DNA of 64,000 bases, from assembly GCA_026874595.1 (NCBI GenBank), contig CM049307.1, forward strand, positions 93,348,330 to 93,412,329. Direction: 5' to 3'. Shown one piece after another: positions 23,110-34,734 of the stretch. How positions within the stretch are numbered: the stretch's first letter is position 1; the number at the start of each line of letters is the position of its first letter. The DNA comes from Sipunculus nudus. Taxonomy: Eukaryota > Annelida > Sipuncula > Golfingiida > Sipunculidae. The translations under genes and the position numbers were made by a program. The notes under the pieces are model-generated. The model did not search any database. It had not been told where the DNA came from and saw only the letters and a list, made by a program, of their open reading frames with translations.

Positions 23110-26100
23110 ATTTTACAGTACAACCTCGATTAACGGTCGCCTCAGTTTGCCGATCACCTCCAATTAACGACAGCCACTCATGGTCACTAGGGCACATGTT
23201 CAAATAGGTAAGTGATAGCTTTTGCATGCATTGCATGACAAAAATGTATAACCCGTCTCTCTTTTTCGAGTATACTTGAATCTTTGGTAGAATATCTATT
23301 ATCTGCTGACATAATTATTTATTCTGTTGAGTCTATAAGTTCATATTATCTATGAACATAAACAAACTCCTAGAAGTACTATTCTAGTCGGTAGGACGGT
23401 TCTTCATTTCTTGGCAATTTTATAACAGTAACAAGTGAAGATCTTTCGAAAAAACAAAGAAGTTGCCGGTTGATAAAAAAATAAATTGGGAAAACTTTAC
23501 GCTTGATATAAGGGAATATAATATCAATAATACAGTACTGGTATTAAAATGGACAAACAAAGCATGTAAAAGAAGGAGAGTAAGAAACTTAGTGAGGTAC
23601 TGCGAGAACGGGCTAGGATATTACGAAGAGGAAAATGGCAGTAGAAGATACAGATGAACACTAATGACGACTTATTGTCTCATAGCCCTACGCGTCATCC
23701 CTTGTTAGAATTATGTAGGTAGATATGAAGTAAGTATAATTTCCTTTTTTAATATTAATCTCTTATATTGAAAATGGTGCGATGACATCCAAGTGAAGTG
23801 AACATATGACTTGTCTTCTGGTCACAAAACAGCTGGTTTACACTAATAGACACATCAGATAGCAGCCATGAGTATCCAACTTTTTAGTAATTTATAAGAC
23901 TTCTCTCATATCATTAGGGTCATAATGGCGCTAGCCTGGTAAGCCCTTTTTACCTGGCTATTCCAGGATCATCATATATCACCTCCTCTGCTTTGATGAT
24001 AATCGATGTGTCCTCTTCAGCAGTTAAGGGAGAAAGTGCCATTTGTTTAAATTACAAGTGGTTCATTCCTAAACAGGTTATGACTACGACCATTGAAAAA
24101 AAAGAAAATTTGTATAACTGAAGTCGGGGCAAACTGGAAAGCATCACAGAACAAGACGCATTTCTTTTTAATATAAAACAATTATATGAGAAAAAATAAC
24201 TCAACGCGGAATTACTAATAAGGTCTGCTCACTAGAGTGGTCCCTTCATGGTGCGCTATCTTGAATAGTCCGATGAACTGTGTTTTAACCTGGTATTAAG
24301 GGCCACCATACTTATATTCGTCTTTAAACGACAAAGCTGATTCTTAAACACACGTTTGGTCAGTTCGATTGCACTAAAGCAAACGAGTTTTGATCAATTG
24401 ATCATTTATTATTCAAGTATCCTTAAGAAAAACAGAAAAAAAATTTTCTAAATGATATACTAATAAAATGTAATGAATTGAAAAAAAAACATATTTTTAA
24501 ATATCACCATGGTACATGTATTGTAACCTTTTCCTTGTTAACAAACACGCAATTACTGAGAGTACTCCGGCGTAACCAAATTATGATTAAACTCCCCAAA
24601 ATGTATTTTCTCAACCTGACAGTGTACAACATATACTGATAACACTTTTCATATCCAGTGTCCTTACGCTTTTCGCATTTTTTAACCAATGGGTAACAAT
24701 TTAGCCGTAAACGTTGGATCCAATTTCTTAGAAAATATGAGCACTGTCGTCCTAAAATTGCGAATCGAATAATCCGAAGGATATACCTTTATATTTTGAT
24801 TTATGTCATGTTTTTCACGTTTGATGGAACATTTTATGAAATCTTTGTCTTGTGTTTGATCATCCATCAGACATTTTGTACAGGAAGCGTCACCATTAGT
24901 TGGATTCTACCCTAAACGTTCTCATAGCATTCACTGCAATACGGATGTTGTCAAGCTATTATAAGTAAAGAGAACAAATAGCTCACAATATTCTTTGTTC
25001 AGATACTCGAACCCTTTGATACAGAAGACAATATACTGTACTTGGTTCTTGCTTTTATTAGGATAAGTGATATGTGTAAGCAAACATGAACATGATAGTT
25101 TAACTAAGAAAAATCAGTTACATCCAGTCAGATCCGGTTATTTCATATTTCTCCTTCAAGAGAAAAAAATATTGTTTTATTCGGTTTAAATATCAACTTT
25201 AAATCTTAAACACAGCAAATACCCAGCTTTACTCCAAAAAGTATATATTTTAAATTAGAAGTATTAACACATTGGTACAGAGGCGATCGCAGGTAGATGT
25301 ATTCAACAGTTACTCACTTGCGTTTACATGTTAAGCAGTATAAACGGGGAAACGTCCACATGTAAAAGTAATTGTGCTTCAATTATATTTGGTGAAACAA
25401 ATCACAATGATGTCATTTATATTTAATTCAGCTAAAATTAAGTTTTCAAACAAATTACAACCACGTTTTCATTCAAATGCAAAACAAAGACAGAAACAAA
25501 GTACAAAACGTGTCTTCAATCAGTTTTATTTGTAATAATATATCAGGGTTATATAATGTGATCAAGCATAATTTCTATATAATGTATTTATATGTTAATA
25601 ATTACAATTTATCAATACAAAGAATTATAAAAGAAAACTACGTGCATGGAACAGCATGAAACATGGACATAATGATTCGTTACGATATTTGTTTCGTGAC
25701 GAGATAAAATGCTCTTTCTCATTTGTTAAACATAAGTTTGACAAAGGGCTTTTTTAATTCGTTCTCATACCTATGTCTGAATTTCAAATTTCAAAATTCT
25801 ATAGGTAAGTTGGTTATCAGTTCAACATTGTATACTATTCCTCTTTTCATTCTGAACGTGGATGACAAGATGGATAGAGTTAATCAGTCCAGCATATAAT
25901 GAAAAACACTGCCCTACTGGTTTCAAAATAAGCTATTATAATCCAGTAAATTAAAACAAAATGTTGCCCTTTTAAAGCTCAACATTGAATAATTTATATG
26001 AATAATTATTTTAAGACTAACAAATAATTCAGCAATTAATCCACTATGATTAAAACGCTCTATAAATTGATAATCCATTGAATGGTTGCTTTTACGAATG

Positions 26101-26205
26101 TCGTAGAATCCAGCTGTGATGGTCAGGCTAGAAAACAATTAATTATTTTTTATTTTTATTTTTTAAGTATTTATTACCGCTTCTCTGAACTATAAAAATA
26201 CAATA

Positions 26206-26214
26206 TATATAAAA

Positions 26215-26289
<75 letters not shown>
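26206..26289. repeat. (AC)n(AT)n microsatellite
   Basis: CA dinucleotides run straight into TA dinucleotides. Copy A has only a short TA run here (about 16538-16560). Confidence 0.95.
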
Positions 26290-26294
<5 letters not shown>

Positions 26295-26546
26295 AAGTAT
26301 AACCATGCATCTCTCACAAAATTAATAACTATCATTCTCAGTGAAATGATAAATACTTTGTGACCAAGGTGTTATATTTAAGCATACATTGAAAAATTCT
26401 GCTCCCCATTTGTAAATGTATTTCGGCACGTTATGTAAAAAAGGAGCGTTCAACTTTCTCGGAATGCAAAGTTATTTATTTTCTTTATCATATGTCATGT
26501 AATTAACATCGACATGAAAGTATAATTTATTCTTTTATCAGCTTAC

Positions 26547-26762
26547 CTTGGTCATAGGTCTGCCAAGTCAAATTAAAGCCTCTGAAGGCCGCAGATCCAT
26601 CTGACATGAATCTGATTAGTATTTGATTTCCAGTGGAATTAAAGGAACCAGGGTTCCCACAGTCATCCAGTGAGGCGATCAGTTCCGCTGAGATTGTCGC
26701 GTCGTTGTATATACGGACGTGATCATACCACTGTTCTAAGCAAAAATCGACGAATTGTATAC
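26547..26762 (-). CDS. CUB domain exon 2, copy B
   Basis: The acceptor TTTGTAG precedes 26762 and the donor GTAAGC follows at 26546. It encodes IQFVDFCLEQWYDHVRIYND, LIASLDDCGNPGSFNSTG, and RFMSDGSAAFRGFNLTW followed by QTYDQ, ending in phase 1. CUB marks are F-x-x-F-x-LE, YDHVRIYND, DDCG and the terminal F-x-L-x-W. At 216 nt it is the normal-length version; copy A carries a 63-nt internal duplication. Because it ends with a donor rather than a stop, it probably splices to a Thr-rich exon downstream on the minus strand, possibly 19729-19788. Confidence 0.75.
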
Positions 26763-26914
26763 CTACAAACTAAATTGTTAAATCAATATAGCTCAAGCTA
26801 GTGGGTGAATGTAAGTATAATCAATATTATCATAATAAACAATTCGATGGTATTAAACGTATAAAAATGGATTTTTTTTTTATTGACAAATTGGGCTAAT
26901 TCGATCACAGTCTC

Positions 26915-26918
<4 letters not shown>

Positions 26919-26988
<70 letters not shown>

Positions 26989-26989
26989 T
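26919..26989. repeat. (TA)n microsatellite in CUB intron
   Basis: TA dinucleotides in the ~300-bp intron between the two CUB exons of copy B. Copy A has only a short TATATATATA there. Confidence 0.95.
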
Positions 26990-27065
26990 CGGTCTATTTG
27001 TATGCAAAGAATACATAAAAAGTAACAATACTAATGTCCCGCAAGGACATAAAGCTATGTCTTAC

Positions 27066-27196
27066 GGTGTTAATGTCGCCCGTTATACGCCATGCGCAAT
27101 CGTAGTTGTTTGGGTAGTACTTGGGGTAATCCGGAGAAGTCATCCAACCGGAACGTTTCTGGCGGATATCAACAGGGTATGGTTGGAAACCACATG
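27066..27196 (-). CDS. CUB domain exon 1, copy B
   Basis: The acceptor TTGGCAG precedes 27196 and the donor GTAAGA follows at 27065. It encodes CGFQPYPVDIRQKRSGW, MTSPDYPKYYPNNYDCAW and RITGDINT. The CUB marks SP(D/N)YPxxYPNN and C-x-W are intact, and joined to exon 2 the spacing from W to F-x-LE is the usual one for CUB. The join is however one nucleotide out of frame with these splice sites. A second possible donor (GTATAA after TGGC, 27089) keeps the frame but removes nine residues of the domain. Confidence 0.75.
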
Positions 27197-27735
27197 CTGC
27201 CAATTACAATTTTAATCATAGTTACTATACAATTGTGTCACTGTTCAATCTGACCGTCCATCAAGTTTTCATCGACCTAGTTGTTTCTCTTGATCCGGTC
27301 ACCCATGGTGTGCAGGTGGTTCCCACGAGTTCATTTGTGCCTATTGAATAGCCACTAAATAAATGTTTAGTTTACAAAGCGAGAACAAATTAAAATTCTT
27401 CCTAACATGTTTCTCATCACAAAATTATAATGGTATGGTGCAATCCAAACTTTCTGTACATCAGCACTGAGAAAGCTAAGCAGATAAAGGTTTATAGATT
27501 TTTTGTAATGTAACTTCAATGAAATGTTGCCCTCTTTAGACTCCGTATAGTTCTACAAAAGAAATAAGCGGAAATTGATCCCACATTTTTAAGAGCTCTG
27601 GAACTTGATGATTTATGGAATGGATGTTATACGGGATAATCGAATCCAGTTATGATGGGTAATAGTCATAAAGAAGTTTTTCTTTGACAAAGTATTTATT
27701 ACAGTATCCCTCGATATTAATTAAGTGATTACATG

Positions 27736-27786
<51 letters not shown>
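27736..27786. repeat. (TA)n microsatellite
   Basis: TA dinucleotides upstream (minus-strand sense) of CUB copy B. Confidence 0.95.
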
Positions 27787-28236
27787 TAGTGGTAAATTAG
27801 TGCTTAACGATTCTAACAGTACTCTATTAGCCTATTGCTAAGAGCTTATACACAGAATGTACAACGAAAATGTTCAGTCTAACACATTATAATGTTTTCA
27901 TGCTGTCTTGAGATGGGAACTGTTAAGGAATGGTTGGTGACATTATGCAATTACGTGCCGAAGCACTCGGCCATGATCAAGTTGGGATTATGATTATGCC
28001 TGCATTTGGAAATGAGCTCTGATCTTTTGGTGAGCATTTTTGTTTAGGGAACGTAATGATTTGACCTTTTCTTCCAGGCAAAGATCACAACTTCCACTAG
28101 GGAGCTTTCTAGGGGATGTGCGCTTGAGGGCTCAGTTTATTGATTACGGGTTATTTGCTTTTTGTTGGAGAAAAATGAGCCAAACTGACAAAAAGTTTAT
28201 TTAGCTCTAACAGAAAACAAACAAAAACCCAATAAA

Positions 28237-28241
<5 letters not shown>

Positions 28242-28332
<91 letters not shown>
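28242..28332. repeat. (TA)n microsatellite, ~90 bp
   Basis: The longest uninterrupted TA run in the window. It sits between two blocks shared with copy A, which has only a short run at 18159-18178. Confidence 0.95.
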
Positions 28333-28687
28333 GTAATACCCATCTCTTGTCCCATAAATATAATTAATTTCTTTCCCAGGGAAATGAAAAATACCTCTTA
28401 CATATGATAAATAATATTTAAGCAGGTCAAAAACACTTAATACACGCAGGCACTCATCTTTTGCTCGTTTCTGTTGGCTGCCTAATTTCGTGACACGGGA
28501 AAGACCGTTTAACCCGATTAGCGTAACGAAATAGATTTGTTTTGTTCTGAAACTATTTTTAATTGAATATTTTTTTTACATGAAAGACGCTGTGGTGTCT
28601 AGTTGACATGTAAAACTCAATCGTCTTTAATTGACACGAATCAAGAAGTGATTACCTTGAGCTTAATGCGCTATTAATCATACTTAC

Positions 28688-28723
28688 TTGTTGTCGCCAG
28701 AGTTGAGATTGGAGCCATGGAGA
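28688..28723 (-). CDS. 36-nt Ser/Thr linker microexon (phase 1-1)
   Basis: The acceptor TTCTACAG precedes 28723 and the donor GTAAGT follows at 28687; both are strong. It encodes SMAPISTLATT. It corresponds to the linker unit at 18556-18615 but lacks the first 24 nt and keeps the acceptor that unit has lost. It lies immediately upstream of CUB copy B in minus-strand order and is phase-compatible with CUB exon 1. Confidence 0.65.
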
Positions 28724-30289
28724 CTGTAGAATTATAAACACACAACAAAGTATGATTATACAAGAATGCCGATAATCATTTAAGGGATTAACCAAAGAAG
28801 AATAAAAAACGAGACCATCTAAGATTCAACACAACGCTCTAAAATTATTAATGGAATTATTATCCCTAATTATTAATTATCCTCTTGCTCCCGATAAATA
28901 ATATTCAATCCGGCTATCCATTACCTGAAATCGCCCTTTTGGCTTCATTTTTAAACAATAAAAACATAGATCAGAAAATAAAAAGGCAATGACATTGTCA
29001 TTTCCAATTTAATAAACCACTTATTATCAAATTAACTGGATTCCATTTTTGTCTGATAAATAAAACCAGCAGCATTTCCCCGTTCAAGTGCAACAGTCTC
29101 CACATAAACAAGGCTTATATAATCATTCCGTCATTTTCCTTTCCTTTGCTTTCGTAAGATGATTACTTTATAACACAATAAATCATTTTAAAGGTTTCAC
29201 AAGAATCAAAGCAAAAACGTGTTACCATATGTTCTCCTCATATTCAAGGTCAAGGAACAAGAGATGTTCGTAGTTCTTAATATTTCTTTATTTTTTTCTC
29301 ATAGCCAGTAAATATTTAATGCGAATTTTATGAGGAAAGCATAACACATACAAACAAGTTTATAACTGTATCACTCTAAAAATCCTTGTTGCAATTTTTC
29401 GTGTAGATTCAAGGTAAAAAAAACAAGGGACAGGTGATGACACTTTCATAACTTAAAAATATTTCTTGACCGTTTCTTCATTAAGGAAAAAAAGGAAAAG
29501 CCGAGAAAGCCACTTCTGTAACTATTTCCATTAATCAATCACATCATGGCCATATTATATAAAGATCAGTGTGTAAACATAGACAAAGATATGATATTGT
29601 TAAATAAACGTGGAAAATTCAAGTCATTGGAAAATTTATGCATCAATTTTAAATAAGTATATTTTGCCTTCCAAATAGTTAAAGAATTGTTCTTAGTATT
29701 GTAATCATAATTATTATACTATGTATTATTGAGCACCTATTTATGTAAATTTCTACTCGATAATCACATCTGGAACTAACGCGTTTTGATTTTTGATAGA
29801 ATAAGTTAAAATTCACAATATCAGAAAACTTGGAATCTAGGGAACAAAAAATCAGAATTAGTGCCAAGTTGCTGACTAAGTCATTGTAGACAATTGACAG
29901 GTAATGGAGAGGAGGCCTTTTGCTGTGTACCCCTATTTTAGCAAACCAAACAGCAATCTAGCCTTTACCTAATAATTGTTTAGGTTCTAGCCAATTCATT
30001 AAAGAACACGTATATAGGATATCAGATCATTATATGACGAGGGAGGCATGGAAAGTGACATCTGGTTATCCATTAAAAAAAAAGGGAATTAAATATCTCG
30101 TTTCTTGTTTGGTAGGAAAATTTACAAAAAAAAAACTTGCTTTAATGTGAATTTCTATTATTTTTATATCAAAGTGCCTGTTAATTGACAAAACACTGAC
30201 GACGGACGTTTCGGTCATCGCCAATGCTATTCATTACTGAATGGTATCATATGAATAAGGATAGGCTGTTAATTTGATGTCAGCTGATT

Positions 30290-31180
30290 TTTATCATGCC
30301 TGGATATGCAGAACCAGGTATGATTCTGCCATACTTCCATGGGGCCATCCGTCAGGAAGTCCCGCAACTTGCATTAATCTTTACATTTATAGAAGGGTCT
30401 AGATATTTCTTGCTTGGAATCAAGAAAAGCCCAGCTAAAACTCCCCAGACACCCATAATTTGTCCTAGGATGTAAAACCATTACTTCGAACATACAACAT
30501 TCAATCATTCTGACTGATTAAGGGCATTGAACAAGTACATGTTGAAAAATGTGAGAATATTACGAAATATTTTGAAGTTGGCTTTGATAATATTTATTTA
30601 CAATTTATTCCCATTAGCAAGTTTAACCTGCATGTCTTATGAGAAAAGACCTATCAGTTAAGAGCATTTACCTTTATTAACTTGGAAAAGTGAAAATTAT
30701 AAAACATCTAAGGGACATAATGCAGTCATGGAATCGTTGACGTTATTAGCTACTAAAATATAAATGTAAATGTTGTCAGTTCTTTTTTATGAATATCAGA
30801 CAACAAATAATAAAGACAACAGACCAGTCGACTTGATCGTAAAGAACCATATTTGTTTCTTTTTAACAATTCCCGCATATATATCTTTAACAAACATGAA
30901 ACAGAGTGTGATTTATTTGAGATTAATACGACATGTATTCTGCATACCTGGTGTTGCTGGAGTGGTTGTTTGAGCCACGGTAGTGGTCGGTTTGGTCGTT
31001 CGGGTTCCTGTAGAATAAATGCACAAAGTAATGTTCAATTAATCAAATCGCCAATAATCATTTATAGTTATAGTATCTCTAATTCGTTTTCTCTATTCGT
31101 TCAAGAGAAAATGCAAATCAAAAGAAAACACATTCGACTGACAATACAATGGATTATACTAATAAACGTTCATATCACTT
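30290..31180. repeat. Partial copy R0 of the R segment
   Basis: Colinear with 39780-40000 joined to 40440-40920, and with 33500-33990. It includes CATCCGTCAGGA, CCCAGCTAAA, the TGTTGAAAAATGTGAGAATATTACG block and the Thr-rich exon at its end. It lacks the sequence corresponding to about 40020-40440. Confidence 0.8.
30948..31007 (-). CDS. Thr-rich linker exon (60 nt, phase 1-1)
   Basis: The acceptor TTCTACAG precedes 31007 and the donor GTATGC follows at 30947. It encodes TRTTKPTTTVAQTTTPATP. Splice sites, length and phase are the same as the exon at 40855-40914, its closest paralogue. Likely part of an O-glycosylated stalk. Confidence 0.7.
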
Positions 31181-31404
31181 GCTGAAGTAGTGGTTTGAGC
31201 CACGGTTGTGGTCGGTTTGGTCTTTTGGGTTCCTGTAGAATAAATGCACAAAGTAATGTTTAATTAATCAAATCGCCAATAATCATTTATAGCAATAGTA
31301 TTTCAAATTCGGTTTCTCTATTCGTTCAAGAGAAAATGCAAATGAAAAAACACATTAGACTGAAAATACAACGGATTATACTAATAAACGTTCATATCAC
31401 TTGA
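31003..31404. repeat. Tandem duplication of exon plus intron (~227 bp unit)
   Basis: The ~180 bp after GGTTCCTGTAGAATAAATGC recurs at once (31003-31182 and 31229-31404), nearly identical. The duplication carries the Thr-rich exon with it and so produced the extra exon at 31179-31232. Confidence 0.9.
31179..31232 (-). CDS. Thr-rich linker exon (54 nt, phase 1-1)
   Basis: The acceptor TTCTACAG precedes 31232. The exon encodes TQKTKPTTTVAQTTTSA and ends at a duplication junction where GTGATA serves as possible donor, keeping phase 1. It is two codons shorter than its neighbour at 30948-31007. The donor was created by the join of the tandem duplication, so its use is uncertain. Confidence 0.55.
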
Positions 31405-32236
31405 ATTTCTTTATTCCATTTGTCTGCTTAACGAAAGCAGCAACCTTTTATATTTCAAATCTGGATACATAGAGAAAACATACCGAAAAAATCAATTATT
31501 CATCAGATTCTGTCTAGAACTCTTTGTAATAAGAAACAAACTGTATCATTTCGAATTCGCTTATTTCGCGAAGTAAAAGCAATATAATATAGTAACAATC
31601 ATGTTTCTTGTAAAAACTGAGTTTTCATATTTTTTTATATCTTCTATGACCTTCCTTCTTTCACAGATATAATAAATGCCACCAAGGATATTGGTAAGTT
31701 TTTTCAGACAGTAGGCCTGATTCATAACTTACGCATAAGTCATAAGTTTAGTTATACGTCCCACACAGTTGGATAGTTTCATATTAATAAATCGACCTGC
31801 AAACGGTGATCTTTCTTTAGATATGCGTACACTTGTCAAAATAACACCGACATTTTGAACTGAATGGACTGATAATTGCACGTAGAATAAAAATTATCTT
31901 CATTCTCATTACCTGTTTATGGAAAAAACAGCATTCCTTTTTCAGCGTTTCAGTGAAAAAAAAAACTCAATTGAAAGTATCTCACAGCACATTCATATGA
32001 CTATTTTTTTTCATTTATTCTCTCCGCATGATAAATCAAAACAATTACCATTCTTAATTAAAATCCAGAATGGATACAAAGAACGCTGGATGATGCATGA
32101 CGCAAATATTCAAAACGCTCGTGAAGAACCAGATTTCCTTTTTTTAAACGATTTCAAATTTTGTCCCCATTGTCTCAAGCTTGTATGGATCAGAGAAAGA
32201 TTAACTAGAGGCTAATACGGCGTGTTTCCTCCTTAC
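31405..32236. other. No gene recognised
   Basis: Intron-like AT-rich sequence. The plus-strand frame 31919-32215 (98 codons, KKNSIESISQHIHMT...) has no recognisable domain and is antisense to the exon array. Confidence 0.5.
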
Positions 32237-32296
32237 CAATTGTCCTTAGAGTTGTGGTTGGGGCCACGGTGGTGGCTCGAGTTGTTGCAGGGGCAA
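32237..32296 (-). CDS. Thr-rich linker exon (60 nt, phase 1-1)
   Basis: The acceptor ATTCTTCAG precedes 32296 and the donor GTAAGG follows at 32236. It encodes APATTRATTVAPTTTLRTI with the same 60-nt length and phase 1-1 structure as the others, but is the most diverged intact member. Confidence 0.7.
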
Positions 32297-32526
32297 CTGA
32301 AGAATAATGTACATGAAATCATGCCTGAACACAAAGCCCGATAATCATTTATCAAACGTTTATATCCAATTCACTTTACTTAACTGTGGGCTGAAAAAAA
32401 TAGGCATTTCTTCCGAGCTTAAGACCACATATGGAAACAATTCCCAATAACATTAAGGCGCTATTGTCCCCTATCTGCAGAATCAGAGAATGATAAAATT
32501 AAGTGCTTAACACGTCTCCTGCTTAC

Positions 32527-32564
32527 ATGTTTTGCAGGAGTGGTTGAAGCAATGTTGGTAGCTT
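32527..32564 (-). pseudogene. Short Thr-rich exon-like unit, phase altered
   Basis: Acceptor-like TCAAAG, then codons for ATNIASTTPAKH, then GTAAGC. The end is phase 0 instead of phase 1, so it would break the frame if joined to the other exons. A related, further decayed unit is at 46017-46071. Confidence 0.4.
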
Positions 32565-32949
32565 CTTTGATCAAATTTGTCCTGTGCTATTCTCTACTTT
32601 TAAAATTCATATACGAAAACCCTGCAATTCCCGACCCGTGGGCCTGTACCCTTTCTTGCCTTATTCTTAACAGTTTTGTTACGTGCAGCTAGTTCAATTA
32701 TGCAACTAAAAAGAGGGTTAATTAATAATCGAACATGATCTGAAAGGAATCATTCTTCTAGGCACATTCGATGTTAGTCGTCGAACAAAGGGGACTTGAA
32801 TATTAAAAATAAAAAAAAAAACCACAGACAGTTTGAATTTATAATACTGACAAGCATTCGTCAATGGAAATGTTCTTTATTGCTTAATAAATACAGAAGT
32901 GATTGATTTCTTAAAAATATTATGATAGACTTGAAATGTGTACTCGAAA

Positions 32950-33035
32950 CACATGAACATTTTTTTACGATTGTTTGTGGAATTTTTGTTGTAGAAACGA
33001 CTGGGGCTGTCTTTCTTTTCAGTGCCATTGTAGAA
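32950..33035 (-). pseudogene. Lys/Thr-rich exon-like unit ('TMA' family, member 1)
   Basis: Minus-strand TMALKRKTAPVVSTTKIPQ follows CTTTCTACAATGG. Four copies exist (also at 34225-34300, 41165-41230 and 47765-47855). All read CTACAA or similar where the Thr-rich exons have the acceptor CTACAG, so they look like a subfamily that lost its acceptor before being duplicated. Confidence 0.4.
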
Positions 33036-33924
33036 AGTTTTATAATATTGAAATTAAGTTTGCAAGAATCAATACGATATACGTATAAATGATCTTTCCT
33101 TTTGATACAGAAAAACATAAAATCAGTAAAAGACATGGAAGACCTTTTCTACCAACTGTTGACTACACAACTGGCGTATTCAGATAATTTGGGTAAAAAA
33201 CACCCAAAAACAAGTTATATTAAAATGTCCCTACAGGTGTGATAATTTCGCTGTAATCAGTCAATTAAATGTGATGATTTATATTAAAGCTTTAATTTCT
33301 CAATACTTAAAGCATGTATGATAAATAAATCTTGGATTTTTTTTAAATAACTATGCTTGTTCCTACTTGATAACATGTTTAAGACTCATTTCTGGACTGT
33401 AACTAGCTAAAAGGACATTGCCTATTGCCTATTATACAGTCCTTCTTCCATCGTGATTGCTCTACAAATTTCATCTCAACAGCTCTCTGTTCAGAGCTAA
33501 GATATTTCTAACTGTGGAGCACATGTTGAAAAATCTGAAAATTTTACGAAATATTACTAAGTTGACTTTGATAATATTAATTATAATTTATTTCCATTAG
33601 CAAGTTTTACCTGCATGTCTAACGATAAATGAACTATCAGGTAAGAGCGTTGACCTTTATTAACTTGGAAAAGTTAAAAATTATAAAAAATCTAAGGGAA
33701 ATAATGTAGTCATGGAATCTTGAATTAATCAGGTTATAAGTTTCCAAATCATAAATGTTTTCAGGTTTTTTTATAAATATATAAGGGAAGGACAACAGAC
33801 CAATCGACTTAATCGTAAAGAACCATCTTTGTTTCTTTTATAATAATTCCAGCATATATGTCTGTAACAAACATGAAACAGAGTGTGATTAATTTGAGCT
33901 CGATACGACAGGTATTCTGCATAC

Positions 33925-33985
33925 CTAATGTTGCTGGAGTGGTAGACTGAGCCACGGTAGTGGTCGGTTTTTTTCATTTGGGTCC
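33925..33985 (-). pseudogene. Thr-rich linker exon with 1-nt frameshift
   Basis: Splice sites TTCAG and GTATGC are intact, but an extra A in the ATGAAAAAAACC stretch makes the unit 61 nt and shifts the frame (TQMKKTDHYRG). The R2 counterpart at 40855-40914 is intact. Confidence 0.75.
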
Positions 33986-34224
33986 CTGAAGAATAAATGC
34001 TCAAAGTAATGTTTAATTAAACAAATTGCCGATAATCAGTTATAGCAATAGTATTTCTAACTCGCTTCTCTTTTCGTTCCAGAGAAAACGCAAATTCTCA
34101 ATAAATGTATCAAGCAACCAGGCCAAAATTTGATAAAAAAAAATTGATAAATTCGGAAGGGGTTGATTTCTGAAAAAGAATTTTGATAGACTTGAAGAGT
34201 TTCCTTGGAAACACATGAACATTT

Positions 34225-34300
34225 TATTTCACGATTGTTTTTGGAATTTTTGTTGGAGAAACGGCTGATGCTGTCGATCTCCATCGTGCCATTGTAGAAA
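34225..34300 (-). pseudogene. 'TMA' exon-like unit, member 2
   Basis: Encodes TMARWRSTASAVSPTKIPK then TIVK and a stop. Acceptor position reads CTACAA. Counterpart of 41165-41230 in R2. Confidence 0.4.
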
Positions 34301-34489
34301 ACCTTTGATAAGATTGTAATAAAATTTGGAAGAAACAATACGATAAACGTAAAAATGATCTTCCCTTTTGATATAAAATAACATAAAATCCGTAAAAAAC
34401 AGGAAACACCTTTTCAACCAAGTGTTAATTACACAACTGGCGTAATCAGAGAATTCTGAACAATGTCTTAATCAATGTATCCTGCTCTC

Positions 34490-34549
34490 AGGTCGTTGCA
34501 GGGGATACGGTAAGAGCAATGATGCTTTCTGATTTAGTTGTCTTGGTTC
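34490..34549 (-). pseudogene. Thr-rich linker exon, donor lost
   Basis: A 60-nt unit after CGTAAG that encodes TKTTKSESIIALTVSPATT. The donor GT reads GA, and read-through meets TGA at once. The R2 copy (41420-41479) has the same lesion, so the damage precedes the R duplication. Confidence 0.6.
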
Positions 34550-34734
34550 CTTACGAATAATATAAATCCAACCATGTATAAAAAATTAAATTTTTGTACA
34601 AATTGTCACGTCTAGAAGCAATATCCCAACACTTCAATTATTCATCTTTAAAAATAATATTCACCTGTTAGTGCTTATACCGCTTTACCATAGTATTGTG
34701 ACGAAATAGTTTCATTTAGCCTTGAAAACATCTG

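Larger units (their letters stand above)
23110..30290. repeat. Segmental duplication, copy B
   Basis: Colinear partner of the 12550-20720 region, lacking the LINE/Penelope block. It opens with CAGTACAACCTCGATTAACG preceded by TA, consistent with a pogo-type terminal repeat and TA target site. The frame at 23463-23657 has no recognised domain and no equivalent in copy A. Outside the listed exons the sequence is intron-like. Confidence 0.85.

Noticed and set aside
26883-27215. Plus-strand 110-codon frame
   Set aside because: Runs through a (TA)n tract and then antisense through CUB exon 1 of copy B.
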